Shown here piece by piece: positions 34,780-44,936 of a DNA stretch of 64,000 nucleotides (position 1 is the stretch's first letter; every line of letters starts with the position of its first letter). Under the pieces are notes generated by a model. It had not been told where the DNA came from and ran no database searches. It saw only the letters and a program-made list of their open reading frames with translations. A program made the position numbers and the translations under genes. This DNA comes from Carnobacterium iners (GTDB lineage Bacteria; Bacillota; Bacilli; Lactobacillales; Carnobacteriaceae): the NCBI RefSeq assembly GCF_900177385.1, contig NZ_FXBJ01000002.1, positions 1,120,001 through 1,184,000 of the forward strand, given 5' to 3'.

Positions 34780-36378
34780 ATGGAAAAGTCAGGTGGTGAA
34801 CGATTAAGAGAGATTGCAACGGTTCTTGCTTCGTATGGATTTGGCTATCTCTACCGAACGAAGTTTAAAAATGCCAATCAAAAGCAAGATGCCGTTAGTC
34901 TTCGTAAAGCCTTTGAAGAATTAGGATCTAGCTTTATTAAAATCGGGCAAATTATTTCTACTCGTCCAGATTTATTGCCACAAGACTACATTGACGAACT
35001 GTCCAAACTACAAGATAACGTTCCTCCTTTTCCTTTTAGTGATATCCAACGTATTTTTAAAGAAGAATTTGGTGAAGAAATTAAAATGGTTTTTGATCAA
35101 ATAGAAGAAATACCACTAGCTAGTGCATCTATTGCACAAGTTCACCGTGCTAGGATGAAAAATGGTGAGGAGGTTATTGTAAAGGTTCAACGCCCAGATA
35201 TCGAAGAAAATTTGTTAAGAGACATTGCTTTATTTTCTCGAATTCTATCGTTAGCGCCAAATACGATAAAAGATTTGATCTCTGATTCTGATTTAGCTCT
35301 CAAAGAAATTGAAGAAGCTACAAAGATTGAACTAGATTTTAGAAATGAAGCGACTGCATTGCTTAAGTTTAAAGTATTCAATAGAGAGCTTGAATCTGTT
35401 GGAGTACCAAATCTAGTAATTGCTTATGTTTCGAAAAGAGTCTTAGTAGAAGAATACATCGAAGGAATAAAAATTCTTAATTTACCTAAATTAGAAAAAG
35501 AAGGTTACATTAAAAAAGATATTGCAGAAAAATTAATCGTTTGCTTTTTTTCACAAGTTTTTAAAGATGGTTATTTTCATGGTGACCCACATCCTGGCAA
35601 CATCTTAATTAGAGATAAAAAAATTGTCTTTATTGATTTTGGAATTATGGGCGAACTAGCTGTCGGAAATAAAGAAAGTTTAATCAAATTATTAAAAGCA
35701 ATTGTTTTTAATGACGTTGATTTAGTGATGAATATTCTTTTGAAAATAGGTGTAACAAAAGAACGGATTAATCAATATGAGTTCTATGAGGATTTAAATT
35801 ATTTTTTTGAAACCTATTTAACGGCAAGTTACCAACAAATAAACATGAGCACGCTGTTTTCTGATATTTTGGAAGTAACCCAAAAGCATCGCATTATTAT
35901 TCCCACTGATTTTACGATGTTGGTTAAGTCGATGGGCATGCTTGAAGGTATTTTAGCGGAATTAGATCCAGAAATAAATGTCTTGAAAGTTGCTAATCTT
36001 TATCTACAAGCGAGCGATGATTTGTCTCTTTATGATTCTATTTCTAAAGAAAAGTTAGCGATTACGAGCTACAAACTGTCAAAAGATATCATTGGTTTCC
36101 CAAACCAATTAAGACAACTATTAACGAATGCGAATAGTGGCAGAGCAAAGTTACACATTGAGCTAGTGGATGCCGATAATAAATGGAAAGGCCTCAATAA
36201 AATGGTTAACCGATTAGTTTTCGCGTTGATTATTGCGGCACTGATTCTTTCGTCAGCTATTATTGTCGCAATGGCGGAAAGTTCAAGTGTTTCTGTGATT
36301 GGGATTGTCATTTTTTTAGGTGCAGGTTTAATGGGCATTTGGCTCCTCATTTCTATTATTCGTTCAGGAACATTGTAA
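34780..36378 (+). CDS. UbiB/AarF (ABC1) family atypical kinase
   Basis: A 532-residue protein with an atypical protein-kinase-like domain. The family N-terminal KxGQ motif appears as 'SSFIKIGQIISTRPDLLP'. Next come the Ala-rich loop 'ASASIAQVHRA', the Lys in 'EVIVKVQRP', the catalytic 'GYFHGDPHPGNILI' and the metal-binding 'FIDFGIMGEL'. Two C-terminal membrane helices (about 480-530) anchor it. UbiB proteins are ATPases that aid isoprenoid lipid (quinone) metabolism; in this organism the partner lipid is unknown. ATG follows GGAGG. Confidence 0.92.
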   Translation: MEKSGGERLREIATVLASYGFGYLYRTKFKNANQKQDAVSLRKAFEELGSSFIKIGQIISTRPDLLPQDYIDELSKLQDNVPPFPFSDIQRIFKEEFGEEIKMVFDQIEEIPLASASIAQVHRARMKNGEEVIVKVQRPDIEENLLRDIALFSRILSLAPNTIKDLISDSDLALKEIEEATKIELDFRNEATALLKFKVFNRELESVGVPNLVIAYVSKRVLVEEYIEGIKILNLPKLEKEGYIKKDIAEKLIVCFFSQVFKDGYFHGDPHPGNILIRDKKIVFIDFGIMGELAVGNKESLIKLLKAIVFNDVDLVMNILLKIGVTKERINQYEFYEDLNYFFETYLTASYQQINMSTLFSDILEVTQKHRIIIPTDFTMLVKSMGMLEGILAELDPEINVLKVANLYLQASDDLSLYDSISKEKLAITSYKLSKDIIGFPNQLRQLLTNANSGRAKLHIELVDADNKWKGLNKMVNRLVFALIIAALILSSAIIVAMAESSSVSVIGIVIFLGAGLMGIWLLISIIRSGTL

Positions 36379-36380
36379 TT

Positions 36381-36436
36381 AAACAGACAGACAGAAAAAC
36401 AGTAAGCATATAAGCTTGCTGTTTTTCTGTCTGTTT
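36381..36436 (+). terminator. Terminator after the UbiB-like gene
   Basis: A long inverted repeat (AAACAGACAG.../...CTGTCTGTTT) with inner stem CAGTAAGC/GCTTGCTG. Confidence 0.7.
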
Positions 36437-36574
36437 GAATAATAAGGTTGCGTTTTCAAATCTTTTTTCTCTTGTTTTTTAACGACTTAATGGATGAGCT
36501 GAATGAAATGAGAGCCTTTTCTATTCTTGGCTAAATAAATTTCTTTTTTTTAACAATAAGTTTCAAATAATACT

Positions 36575-36600
36575 TAAAAAAAAGAAAAACTAACCGATAT
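36575..36600 (+). promoter_or_regulatory. Sigma-D promoter of the chemoreceptor/che region
   Basis: TAAA (36575-36578), 14 nt, ACCGATAT (36593-36600), the FliA/sigma-D pattern also found at flgM and flagellin. Confidence 0.7.
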
Positions 36601-36717
36601 GGACAATGGCTAGTAATCTGATAGTTAATGAGATTTTAATCATATGATAAGTTGAGTGAAATAAATACGCCACGTATGAACTAGTCAATTTTGATTACTT
36701 AAGAGGAGGCTTTTTTA

Positions 36718-38826
36718 GTGGTTCGTAAAAATAAAAAATCAACAGTTAGAAAAAAAAGTATAGGAATGAAAGTCGGACTGACATTATTCTTGTTATTTAT
36801 TATACCCGTCATAATTGTTTTATCAGCAACGACTATCAATACGAGAAACTCTATTACTAAACGAATTGAAGCAAGCGGAAAAAGCACCACAACTCAAGTA
36901 GCCAATCAATTTGAATGGGCAGGACAAGAGTTGGAAGATACAATAGAAGCCTTAGCTCAAAATCCTAATTTCAGATACACGGAAAAAGGGCCGGAAAAAA
37001 ACGATGCCATCTTAGAAGATTTAAAACTAGCTAAAGCAAGTGGACTCTACATAGCAGATGCGTACTATGCACCAATAGAGGGCGGATTAATCAGAGAAGA
37101 GGCTATTGAAAATTTTGATAGTGCGTCAAGAGTTTGGTTTCAACGAGCTGTTGAAAGACGAGGGGCAATATTTTGGACTGAACCTTACACAGACCAAGTA
37201 ACAGGAGAGATTAGTCTAACGATTTCTAAAGCCATTATCAAAGAAAGTGAAATCATTGGTGTAATAGGATTGGATTTGAGTCTTGAAAATCTCACGAAAT
37301 TAATTACCTCATCGCAAGTTGGCACAACAGGAGAAATTTTTGTTCTTTCAGATAAAGGAAGCTATCTAATCTCTAGAGATCAAGAAAAAATAGGGAAAGA
37401 TGTTTCAAATAAGCCAATCTTTAAAGAAGTAGATGATCAGTTTGGTTTTATCTCAGATAAAACCTTCAATAAAGATATTCAAACGTATTATAAAAAAGTT
37501 AGCCGTTTAGGCGTTATCATTTATGGAGCAGTCCATTCCGGTGAAATGGCTGAAGAAAATCAAGCAAGTATTAGAAGTGGTTTGATTGTAACCATGCTTT
37601 CTTTCGTCGTAGCACTAATAGTTGCTTTGTTGTTCACTTTGATTATTAAAAGAATTGCCAATACAATCATTTCAGCATTTACACGAGTCGAGCAAGGGGA
37701 TTTAACAGTTCAAATGACTCATTCAGATATTACGATAATGCCTAAAATGAAATGGCTGGAAAGATTTAAGACTAATTCTAAAAAAACATCTAAAGTGGCT
37801 TCTAAGCCAGTTATTGAAAAAGAAATCAATGCAAATGGTGACGAGCTAAGTCAAATTGCTTTCTCATTTAATCGAATGGTAAAAAATTATAAAGCGATTG
37901 TTGGCGAGATTAAGAAAAATAGCCAAACAATCTTAGACATGACATTGTCACTAACCGAAATTTCAAAACAAACCACTTCTGCAACCGAAGAAGTCTCTGA
38001 AACAATCAGTGGGATTGCTGAAGCAACCGGCATACAAACACAAGATACAGAAGAAACAGCTAACAAAATGGATGAACTTTCAACGATTTTAGCAGGAGTT
38101 GAAGAAAGTGTTCAAAAAATTGGACAAAGTGCTGATGATACGACTGTAGCTAATGGTCTCAACAGTGAAAAAATGTTTGATGTATATGAAAATTGGCAAG
38201 CTAATATTCAAATGATGCTCCAATTAACAGAAAGCATCAATGCGGTTGATGAAGACATTCAAAGCATTGAAAACATTAGTAAAGCAATCAGTGGTATCTC
38301 GGCTCAGACAAACTTATTAGCTTTAAATGCTTCTATTGAGGCAGCAAGAGCTGGTGAATCAGGTAGAGGCTTTGCGGTAGTTGCTGACGAAGTAAGGAAA
38401 TTAGCAGAGCAAAGTGCTCAATCAACTCGAAGTATCACAGATATTATTAAAACGGTTCAAAAGAGTTCTCAAACGATGATTGCGAAGATGAGTGAATCTT
38501 TTGAAGAAAGCGAAAAACAAACGAAAACCATTGACGAAGCGATTGATGCTGCTAATACCGTAACAGACCAAATGGACATTTTAGTAGAAAATATTATCAA
38601 TGTAGTAGGCTTAAGTAGTCAAATTGAAAGCAAAAAAGATGATACGATTGCTTCAGTTGAAAATATAGCTGCTTCAGCACAAGAAAACTCTGCCGGTACC
38701 GAACAGGTTTCTGCAAACGCTGAAGAAATACTAGCAACAATGGAAGAATTTAGTGCAAATATTTATGACTTAGATAACATTGCGAAAAAATTAGCTGATG
38801 GAACAAGTCAGTTTAAATTAGAGTAA
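36718..38826 (+). CDS. Methyl-accepting chemotaxis protein (dCache-type)
   Basis: A 702-residue chemoreceptor. TM1 is '[20 protein letters not shown]', followed by a dCache-like extracellular sensor (about residues 45-290, with '[16 protein letters not shown]'). TM2 '[20 protein letters not shown]' leads to HAMP and the signalling hairpin. The tip '[20 protein letters not shown]' and '[20 protein letters not shown]' contact CheA and CheW. An insert after the HAMP (about 340-370) is Lys-rich. The start is GTG at 36718 after GAGGAGG. First gene of the chemotaxis block, under a sigma-D promoter. Ligand unknown. Confidence 0.93.
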   Translation: MVRKNKKSTVRKKSIGMKVGLTLFLLFIIPVIIVLSATTINTRNSITKRIEASGKSTTTQVANQFEWAGQELEDTIEALAQNPNFRYTEKGPEKNDAILEDLKLAKASGLYIADAYYAPIEGGLIREEAIENFDSASRVWFQRAVERRGAIFWTEPYTDQVTGEISLTISKAIIKESEIIGVIGLDLSLENLTKLITSSQVGTTGEIFVLSDKGSYLISRDQEKIGKDVSNKPIFKEVDDQFGFISDKTFNKDIQTYYKKVSRLGVIIYGAVHSGEMAEENQASIRSGLIVTMLSFVVALIVALLFTLIIKRIANTIISAFTRVEQGDLTVQMTHSDITIMPKMKWLERFKTNSKKTSKVASKPVIEKEINANGDELSQIAFSFNRMVKNYKAIVGEIKKNSQTILDMTLSLTEISKQTTSATEEVSETISGIAEATGIQTQDTEETANKMDELSTILAGVEESVQKIGQSADDTTVANGLNSEKMFDVYENWQANIQMMLQLTESINAVDEDIQSIENISKAISGISAQTNLLALNASIEAARAGESGRGFAVVADEVRKLAEQSAQSTRSITDIIKTVQKSSQTMIAKMSESFEESEKQTKTIDEAIDAANTVTDQMDILVENIINVVGLSSQIESKKDDTIASVENIAASAQENSAGTEQVSANAEEILATMEEFSANIYDLDNIAKKLADGTSQFKLE

Positions 38827-38889
38827 GATTTTTCTTGAAATTCAACGAATCATCTATCAATAGGACATTGAATCAGCAGGTACTCGATT

Positions 38890-38923
38890 GTGCAAAAAAG
38901 AAGCAAATAGTCCTTTTTTGTAC
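38890..38923. repeat. Inverted repeat between the chemoreceptor gene and cheW
   Basis: An 11-bp stem GTGCAAAAAAG/CTTTTTTGTAC with one G-U pair. There is no T tract after it on the plus strand, so it may be a weak terminator or processing site. Confidence 0.4.
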
Positions 38924-38991
38924 AAAAGATTTCTGCTGGTTTTCTGTTATTATTTAAAGAGAGAGTCAAACAAGAGTATTGGAGGAACAAG

Positions 38992-39441
38992 ATGGAAAAG
39001 TTTATTGTTTTCACTAGTGGCGCTCAAAATTTTGCCATACCTATCACAGCAATCGAAAAAATTATTATGATGCAAACCCCAACTAGAATCCCAGATACGT
39101 CTTCTTATCTATTGGGAGCGATTCCTTATAGCGATCAACTATTGCCAATTATTGACTTAAGTGAACGGTTATTCGGCCAAAAAACAGTCAGAACAGATAG
39201 CACGAAAATTATTGTTGCTGAATGGAAAGAGTTGAAAATTGGTTTAGTAGTAGAAGATGTCTTATCTGTTAGCAATTTTGCGGAACTGTCAAAAGATGAA
39301 GCAGAAGAAGATATGCGAGAAGCAGCCAAATATGTACGTGCTTTATTTAAAACAGAAGAAGGCATCGTTTTAGTGTTAGATGTAGATGACCTGTTCTCAT
39401 CAGAAAATGAAAGAGAACTAATCGAATTAATCAATAAATAA
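38992..39441 (+). CDS. cheW: Chemotaxis coupling protein CheW (first copy)
   Basis: A 149-residue CheW-like SH3-fold protein linking receptors to CheA. Family sequence includes 'IVFTSGAQNFAIPITAIEKI', 'TRIPDTSSYLLGAIPYSDQLLPIIDLSERLFG' (in part) and 'LVLDVDDLF'. A second CheW-like gene occurs at 44937. The two copies are divergent, so they may couple different receptors. ATG follows GGAGGA. 165 bp after the chemoreceptor gene. Confidence 0.88.
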   Translation: MEKFIVFTSGAQNFAIPITAIEKIIMMQTPTRIPDTSSYLLGAIPYSDQLLPIIDLSERLFGQKTVRTDSTKIIVAEWKELKIGLVVEDVLSVSNFAELSKDEAEEDMREAAKYVRALFKTEEGIVLVLDVDDLFSSENERELIELINK

Positions 39442-39486
39442 AAAATCTTCAAAATGAGTCGTGAGATAAAAGAATGGGGAAAAGGC

Positions 39487-39969
39487 ATGCTCAACGAAAT
39501 AAAAGTAGGTATTTCAGACTATAAGGTAGCGAGGATACCTCAAGTATTAATGACGATTGGACTAGGTTCTTGTGTAGGAATTGCCATTTACGATCCTAAA
39601 ACAAAAATTGGTGGACTTAGCCATATTATGTTACCAGACAGTAGTTCATTTAAAAATGCCAATAAAATTGAGAAATTTGCTGATTTAGCTATTCCGCAAA
39701 TGGTCTCTGAGATTAGAAAAGAAACAAAAAATCAGAAGTTGATAGCGAAGATTGCGGGCGGTGCTAGTATGTTTCAAACAGCCAATGATTCTTATATAGG
39801 AAGTATCGGTGAACGAAATGTAGCTGCAGTCGAACGCAGTTTAAAATTGTTAAATATTCCTTTATTAGGAATCCATACAGGAGGAAATATGGGCAGAACA
39901 ATGATTGTAGATTTAAATACTTTTGCAGTCACGGTTCGAATGGTTAACCGAGAAATTATCGTATTGTAA
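39487..39969 (+). CDS. cheD: Chemoreceptor glutamine deamidase CheD
   Basis: A 160-residue CheD. The catalytic Cys is in 'IGLGSCVGIAIYDPKTKIGG', the His in 'LSHIMLPDSS', and the Thr site follows in 'KIAGGASMF'. It deamidates receptor glutamines and is regulated by CheC (gene at 43955). I chose ATG 39487 because 'MLNEIKVGISDYKVARIPQ' (in part) aligns with known starts; the in-frame ATG at 39454 adds an unlikely tail. Confidence 0.92.
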   Translation: MLNEIKVGISDYKVARIPQVLMTIGLGSCVGIAIYDPKTKIGGLSHIMLPDSSSFKNANKIEKFADLAIPQMVSEIRKETKNQKLIAKIAGGASMFQTANDSYIGSIGERNVAAVERSLKLLNIPLLGIHTGGNMGRTMIVDLNTFAVTVRMVNREIIVL

Positions 39970-39994
39970 CAGCGAATAGGAGCGAGTAGAGAAG

Positions 39995-41022
39995 ATGGGA
40001 ATAAAAGTGTTGGTCGTGGATGATTCTGCATTTATGAGAAAAATAATAACTGAAATGATATCAGAGGTAACAGGTTTAACCGTTGTTGGAACAGCTAGAA
40101 ATGGCCATGATGCGTTGAAGTCTATCCCTTTGTTAAAGCCAGATATCGTGACGTTAGATATCGAAATGCCAGGTTTGAACGGGCTAGAGACACTTAAAAG
40201 AATCAAAAAAGAGTTTGATATTCCTGTAGTCATGATGAGTTCCCATAGCGGAGAAGCGATTACGATCGAAGCATTAGAGCTAGGCGCAATGGATTTTATT
40301 GAAAAGCCAGTCGATTTAAAAAATCAAGCAGCAGAATTTAAAAAAGAGATTGAAAAAAAATTAAACCACTAGTAGAGACAAAAGAAGAACGAACTCCAAA
40401 AAAACAAACAGAAAAAGGAACGACCACGAAAGAATGGCAAAAAAATGTTCCTAAAAAAATAGAAGCGATTGTTATTGGAGCATCTACTGGAGGGCCAAAA
40501 GCCTTATTACACATTATTCGTCACTTGCCAGAAACCCTGGCTATTCCAGTACTTATTGTGCAACATATGCCCAAAGGCTTTACGTTATCATTTGCTGAAC
40601 GTTTAAATTTAAAATCAATAGTAACAGTCGTTGAAGCAAAAGATGGAATGGCTGTTGAAAAAGGGACAGTCTATCTAGCTCCAGGAGATTACCATATGAC
40701 TATCAAAGAAAATAAAATCGCGTTAAATCAAACACCAAGAATTTTAGGAGTACGACCAGCAGTAGATTATTTATTCCAATCAGCAGCTATGCGTTATAAA
40801 TCAACGCTAGTAGGCGTGATTTTAACTGGGATGGGACATGACGGCAGTGAAGGAATGAGAGAAATTAAAAAACAGGGTGGTTTTACACTAGCGCAAGATC
40901 GTGAAACAGCCGTTGTCTATGGGATGCCAGGAAATGCAGTGAAAAAAGGCGTGGTAGATGAAGTGGCTAGTTTGACAGAACTATCGGATAGGATAAATTG
41001 GATGATAAGGATGAGACAATGA
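39995..41022 (+). pseudogene. cheB: CheB methylesterase, split by a -1 frameshift at an A8 tract
   Basis: The 5' frame (39995-40372) is a receiver domain with acceptor Asp55 ('IVTLDIEMPGLNGLE'). It continues from A8 (40353-40360) into TTA-AAC-CAC-TAG. With one extra A the reading becomes '...KKIKPLVETKEERTPKKQ...KKIEAIVIGASTGGPKALL' and runs to 41022 as a normal methylesterase domain: Ser in 'GASTGGP', His in 'VQHMPKGF', Asp in 'LTGMGHDGSEGM'. Both halves look well kept, so the break is recent, a sequencing error, or bypassed by slippage on A8. The downstream part has no good start of its own. ATGA overlap with cheR. Confidence 0.85.
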
Positions 41023-41789
41023 GCCTAAACTATGAGTTTTTTTATGAATGGACCAATAAAAATTTAAATCTTAATCTAGCTGGCTACAAAGAAAAACAAT
41101 TGCAAAGAAGAATTGCCAGTGTCATGAAAAATGCTGGTGCCTTTACGTTAGAAGATTATTCAAAAAGAATAGAAAAAGATGAAACCGTTAAACAACAATT
41201 CTTGGATTACATCACCATCAATGTAACAGATTTCTTTCGCAACCAAGATATTTTTGAAGAATTTGAATCAGAATTAAAAATCTTATCGCAGACCTTTCCT
41301 TCCATGAAAGTATGGAGTGCCGCGTGTTCAACTGGAGCAGAAGCGTATTCAATGGCTATGATTTTTGATAAACACCAATTGAGAATGGCTGAAAAAATCC
41401 TTGCCACAGATATTGATGAAACAATATTAAAAAGAGCAAAAGAAGGCATGTATAAAATTCACGAAATGAAAAACGTTCCTGCAAAAGAACGGTCAGCTTA
41501 TTTTGATGAAAAAGAAGGAATCTTTTATTTAAAATCCAATATTAAAAATAAGGTGCAATTTAAACGACATGACTTAATCGCAGATAAATTCCAAAAGAAT
41601 TTCCACATCATTGTTTGTCGAAATGTGACTATTTATTTTAAAAATGAAGTGAAAGAAGAGTTATATCAAAGATTCAGTGATTCACTTGTTAAGGGTGGCA
41701 TTTTTTTTACAGGAGCAACAGAAGCTATCTACAGTCCAGAGATTTACGGATTGAAAAAAATATCTGCATTTATGTATGAAAAACTGTAA
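41019..41789 (+). CDS. cheR: Chemotaxis methyltransferase CheR
   Basis: A 256-residue S-adenosylmethionine-dependent methyltransferase that methylates receptor glutamates. The N-terminal helical domain ('GYKEKQLQRRIASVMKNAG') precedes the SAM domain with 'INVTDFFRNQDIF', 'KVWSAACSTGAEAYSMAM' and 'HIIVCRNVTIYF', where Thr stands for the more usual Leu. ATG at 41019 overlaps the cheB stop (ATGA), with AAGGATGAG upstream. Counterpart of CheB and CheD. Confidence 0.93.
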   Translation: MSLNYEFFYEWTNKNLNLNLAGYKEKQLQRRIASVMKNAGAFTLEDYSKRIEKDETVKQQFLDYITINVTDFFRNQDIFEEFESELKILSQTFPSMKVWSAACSTGAEAYSMAMIFDKHQLRMAEKILATDIDETILKRAKEGMYKIHEMKNVPAKERSAYFDEKEGIFYLKSNIKNKVQFKRHDLIADKFQKNFHIIVCRNVTIYFKNEVKEELYQRFSDSLVKGGIFFTGATEAIYSPEIYGLKKISAFMYEKL

Positions 41790-41913
41790 ACTAAATAAAG
41801 ATTCAAATAAACGAACGTGATACAAAAATCTCTTCTTCATTTAGTAAGAAAATGAAAGGGAGTGGTTGGTCTTGATAACAAATGTGACCAACAGATGAAA
41901 TAGGAGGAACACT

Positions 41914-43965
41914 ATGGATGAAAATAGTAAATACCTCGAATTGTTTTTTGAGGAAGCAGACGAACATCTACAAAGTTTGAATGAACAAGTATTGGAATTA
42001 GAAAAACACCCTGAACAATCTGGAATAGTCGACGTAATGTTCAGATCAGCCCATACCATTAAAGGCATGGCAGCTACGATGGGATTCGACACGATGGCTA
42101 AATTGACCCATAACATGGAGAATATTTTTGATTTATTGAAGTCAGATGTGATTCAAGCAGATGAAAAATCTATTGCGTTAATTTTTGATTGTTTAGATAC
42201 TTTATCAGAATTGGTTGAAGACTTACGAGAAGACAACAAAGTTGAACGAGATATTTCACTATTGCTTGAACAACTAAATATGGTTGTAAACGGGGAAGAT
42301 GAAACACCAACTGTAGAAGTAGACGAGACAGATGAACGGTTTAACCTAACATTACATAAACTAGAAGATTCCGATACTCAAGTGATTGAAAATGCGCTAG
42401 AAAATGGTTTCAATGCTTATCGATTAGCGGTTAAAGTAGCTGAAGACAGCAGTATGAAAAATGCCCGTGTTTTCTTAGTGATGAGCAAACTAGAACAACA
42501 AGGTGATGTGCTTTATGTTGAACCTGCCACAGAAGTGTTAGAAAATGAAGAGTTTGGAGAAGTATTCAAATTATTATTCTTGAGCAAGTCAGACGAAGAA
42601 ACGGTTAAGAATCTTGCATTAGACAATAGTGAAATTGATGATGTATTGATCGAAACTATTAAAGATGTTCAAGCGCTCATCAACACCAACAGACTAGCGC
42701 CAGAAGAAAAAAAAGAAGAAGTTGTTGTAGCTGAAAAAGAACAAATAAATGAAGTTGTAAGCGAAAAAAATAAAAGTGCGGCAAAAACGTCACAAAAGCA
42801 AGCGATGAATCATTCGGTACGTGTGGATATTGATAAACTAGATACCTTCATGAACTTGGTGTCAGAATTAGTCATCTACCGCACACAATTAGAAGATTTT
42901 AGCACACAACTTCAATCTACCGGGTTAAATGAACCACTTGAACAAGTAGCCAGAATTAGTTCAGAATTGCAAGAATTGGTCTTGAAAATTAGAATGCAAC
43001 CTGTCAGCGCAGTGATGAGTCGTTTTCCAAGAATGGTACGTGATTTGGCTAATGATTTAAATAAAGAATTTGAGTTAGTGATTGAAGGGGAAGATACAGA
43101 GCTAGACCGTACTGTTGTGTCTGAACTAGGAGAACCATTGATTCATTTAATCAGAAACGCAGCCGATCATGGAATTGAAATGCCAAGCAAACGGTTAGAG
43201 TTAGGTAAACCTGCTAAAGGGCAAATTAAAATTACTGCTTATCAAGAAGGGAACCGGGTTGTCTTAACTGTTTCTGATGATGGCAAAGGACTAAATCCTG
43301 CAGTCATAAAAGAGAGTGCAGGTAGAAAAGGCATTCCAACAGAAGGATTAAACGATAAAGAGTTGCAACAATTGATCTTGCATGCAGGATTTTCTACTGC
43401 AGAAGAAGTAACCAGTATTTCTGGACGTGGCGTTGGCATGGATGTCGTGAAACAAAAAATCAATCTATTAGGTGGAACAATTGAAATTGATAGTGTCATT
43501 GATAGAGGAACGATCTTTAGAGTGAATCTGCCATTGACTTTGTCTATCATCCAATCGTTGTTGATTAAAGTAGGAGAAGAAACTTTTGCTATGCCACTTG
43601 GTATTGTTCAAAAAATTATTAAACCAGCAGCGGCAGAGATTATTCAAGTCCACAATCGCGAGGTTTTCCTGTTTGAAGAACAAGCTCTTCCTGTTATTCG
43701 CTTGAATGAAGTTTTTGATATCCCAGCAATAGAAGGAGACAACCTTCACTTGATTTTAGTCAATCAAGGAGATAAACAATATGCTTTGGCAGTGGATGAT
43801 ATTATTAGACAACAAGAAATTGCGATTAAAAAACTAGGAACCGAATTATCCATGATGAAGAAATACTTAGGGGCAACTATTATGGGAAATGGTGGTATTA
43901 TTATGATTTTAGATATTGCTAGTATCTGTAAAGAAACGGGTCAGGAGAACAATTATGAACTCTGA
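41914..43965 (+). CDS. cheA: Chemotaxis histidine kinase CheA
   Basis: A 683-residue kinase. The P1 HPt domain carries the phosphorylated His47 in 'MFRSAHTIKGMAATMGF'. The P2-like region lies about 140-255. P3 dimerisation follows ('DKLDTFMNLVSELVIYRTQL'). The P4 ATPase has 'PLIHLIRNAADHGIEMP' (N box), 'SDDGKGLNP' (G1) and 'SGRGVGMDVVKQKI' (G2), and P5 is CheW-like. It phosphorylates CheY and CheB. ATG follows AGGAGG. The end overlaps cheC by 11 nt. Confidence 0.95.
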   Translation: MDENSKYLELFFEEADEHLQSLNEQVLELEKHPEQSGIVDVMFRSAHTIKGMAATMGFDTMAKLTHNMENIFDLLKSDVIQADEKSIALIFDCLDTLSELVEDLREDNKVERDISLLLEQLNMVVNGEDETPTVEVDETDERFNLTLHKLEDSDTQVIENALENGFNAYRLAVKVAEDSSMKNARVFLVMSKLEQQGDVLYVEPATEVLENEEFGEVFKLLFLSKSDEETVKNLALDNSEIDDVLIETIKDVQALINTNRLAPEEKKEEVVVAEKEQINEVVSEKNKSAAKTSQKQAMNHSVRVDIDKLDTFMNLVSELVIYRTQLEDFSTQLQSTGLNEPLEQVARISSELQELVLKIRMQPVSAVMSRFPRMVRDLANDLNKEFELVIEGEDTELDRTVVSELGEPLIHLIRNAADHGIEMPSKRLELGKPAKGQIKITAYQEGNRVVLTVSDDGKGLNPAVIKESAGRKGIPTEGLNDKELQQLILHAGFSTAEEVTSISGRGVGMDVVKQKINLLGGTIEIDSVIDRGTIFRVNLPLTLSIIQSLLIKVGEETFAMPLGIVQKIIKPAAAEIIQVHNREVFLFEEQALPVIRLNEVFDIPAIEGDNLHLILVNQGDKQYALAVDDIIRQQEIAIKKLGTELSMMKKYLGATIMGNGGIIMILDIASICKETGQENNYEL

Positions 43966-44563
43966 GTACTCTGCTTTAGAATTAGACGCTCTTAAAGAAG
44001 TGATTAATATCGGTGGTGGGAATGCCGCAACTAGTTTATCTAATTTAATTGACAAACCAGTAAATATGACCGTTCCTATTATAGAAATGTTGGATTATTC
44101 AGAAGTCTATGAACAAATTATGCCAGAAGATGCGGTCGTAAAAGCTATTATGATGAGAATGTTTGGTGATGCAGATGGGATGTTTCTGTTTACAGTCGAT
44201 CAAGCTGCTTCTGAAAGTATTGTTAAGATGATGATGCCCGAAGGAATTAGTTATTCAGAACTATTAGCTGATTCAGCTTTACAAGAGTTGGTTAACATTC
44301 TAGTTCATTCGTTTTTAAATGCGATTATTAAATTGTTGGATATTCAGCTAGTAACTTCCGTGCCACTATTGACAAAAGATATGTTTGGGGCGATTATGAG
44401 TAGTGTCTATGTAGAACAAGGGCAATATGAAGAGTCCGTTATGATTATCAAAAACGAGTTTTACTACGCTGGAGACCGCTTAGAGTCTTCATTGTATTTT
44501 GTTCCTCAACCAGGAATACTAGAAAAAATGTTTGAACTATTAGGAGTCGGAGGAGAAGATTAA
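43955..44563 (+). CDS. cheC: CheY-P phosphatase CheC
   Basis: A 202-residue CheC-type protein. Two active-site helices carry the family E-x2-N pattern: 'LDALKEVINIGGGNAATSL' and 'ALQELVNILVHSFLNAII'. It dephosphorylates CheY-P and binds CheD, giving the receptor-adaptation loop typical of Bacillus-type chemotaxis. ATG 43955 follows AGGAGA and overlaps the end of cheA; an upstream in-frame start at 43916 lies deep inside cheA. Confidence 0.9.
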   Translation: MNSEYSALELDALKEVINIGGGNAATSLSNLIDKPVNMTVPIIEMLDYSEVYEQIMPEDAVVKAIMMRMFGDADGMFLFTVDQAASESIVKMMMPEGISYSELLADSALQELVNILVHSFLNAIIKLLDIQLVTSVPLLTKDMFGAIMSSVYVEQGQYEESVMIIKNEFYYAGDRLESSLYFVPQPGILEKMFELLGVGGED

Positions 44564-44564
44564 T

Positions 44565-44927
44565 ATGACAAAAAGAGTAATGATAGTAGACGATGCAGCA
44601 TTTATGAGAATGAAACTAAAGGATATTTTACAAAAGAATGGGTATGAAGTAGTTGCAGAAGCACAAAATGGTATAGAAGCTATTGAGAAATATAAAGCAG
44701 AAAAACCAGATTTAGTTACGATGGATATCACCATGCCAGAGATGGACGGCGTAGAAGCTCTAAAAGGTATCAAAGCATTTGATCCAGCATCTAGAGTTGT
44801 TATGTGTAGCGCTATGGGACAACAAGGAATGGTAATGGATGCCATTCGTTCTGGAGCAGTTGATTTTATTGTCAAACCTTTTGACACAGACCGTGTTATC
44901 AAAGCGTTAGACAAAGCAGCACTGTAG
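44565..44927 (+). CDS. cheY: Chemotaxis response regulator CheY
   Basis: A 120-residue single receiver domain. Acidic pocket Asp9-Asp10 ('VMIVDDAAFMRM'), acceptor Asp54 ('LVTMDITMPEMDG'), the switch residue in 'VVMCSAMGQQ' and Lys in 'IVKPFD'. It binds FliM and FliY at the motor. The gene starts 1 bp after cheC ends, with GGAGGAGA upstream. Confidence 0.95.
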   Translation: MTKRVMIVDDAAFMRMKLKDILQKNGYEVVAEAQNGIEAIEKYKAEKPDLVTMDITMPEMDGVEALKGIKAFDPASRVVMCSAMGQQGMVMDAIRSGAVDFIVKPFDTDRVIKALDKAAL

Positions 44928-44936
44928 GTTATTCAG

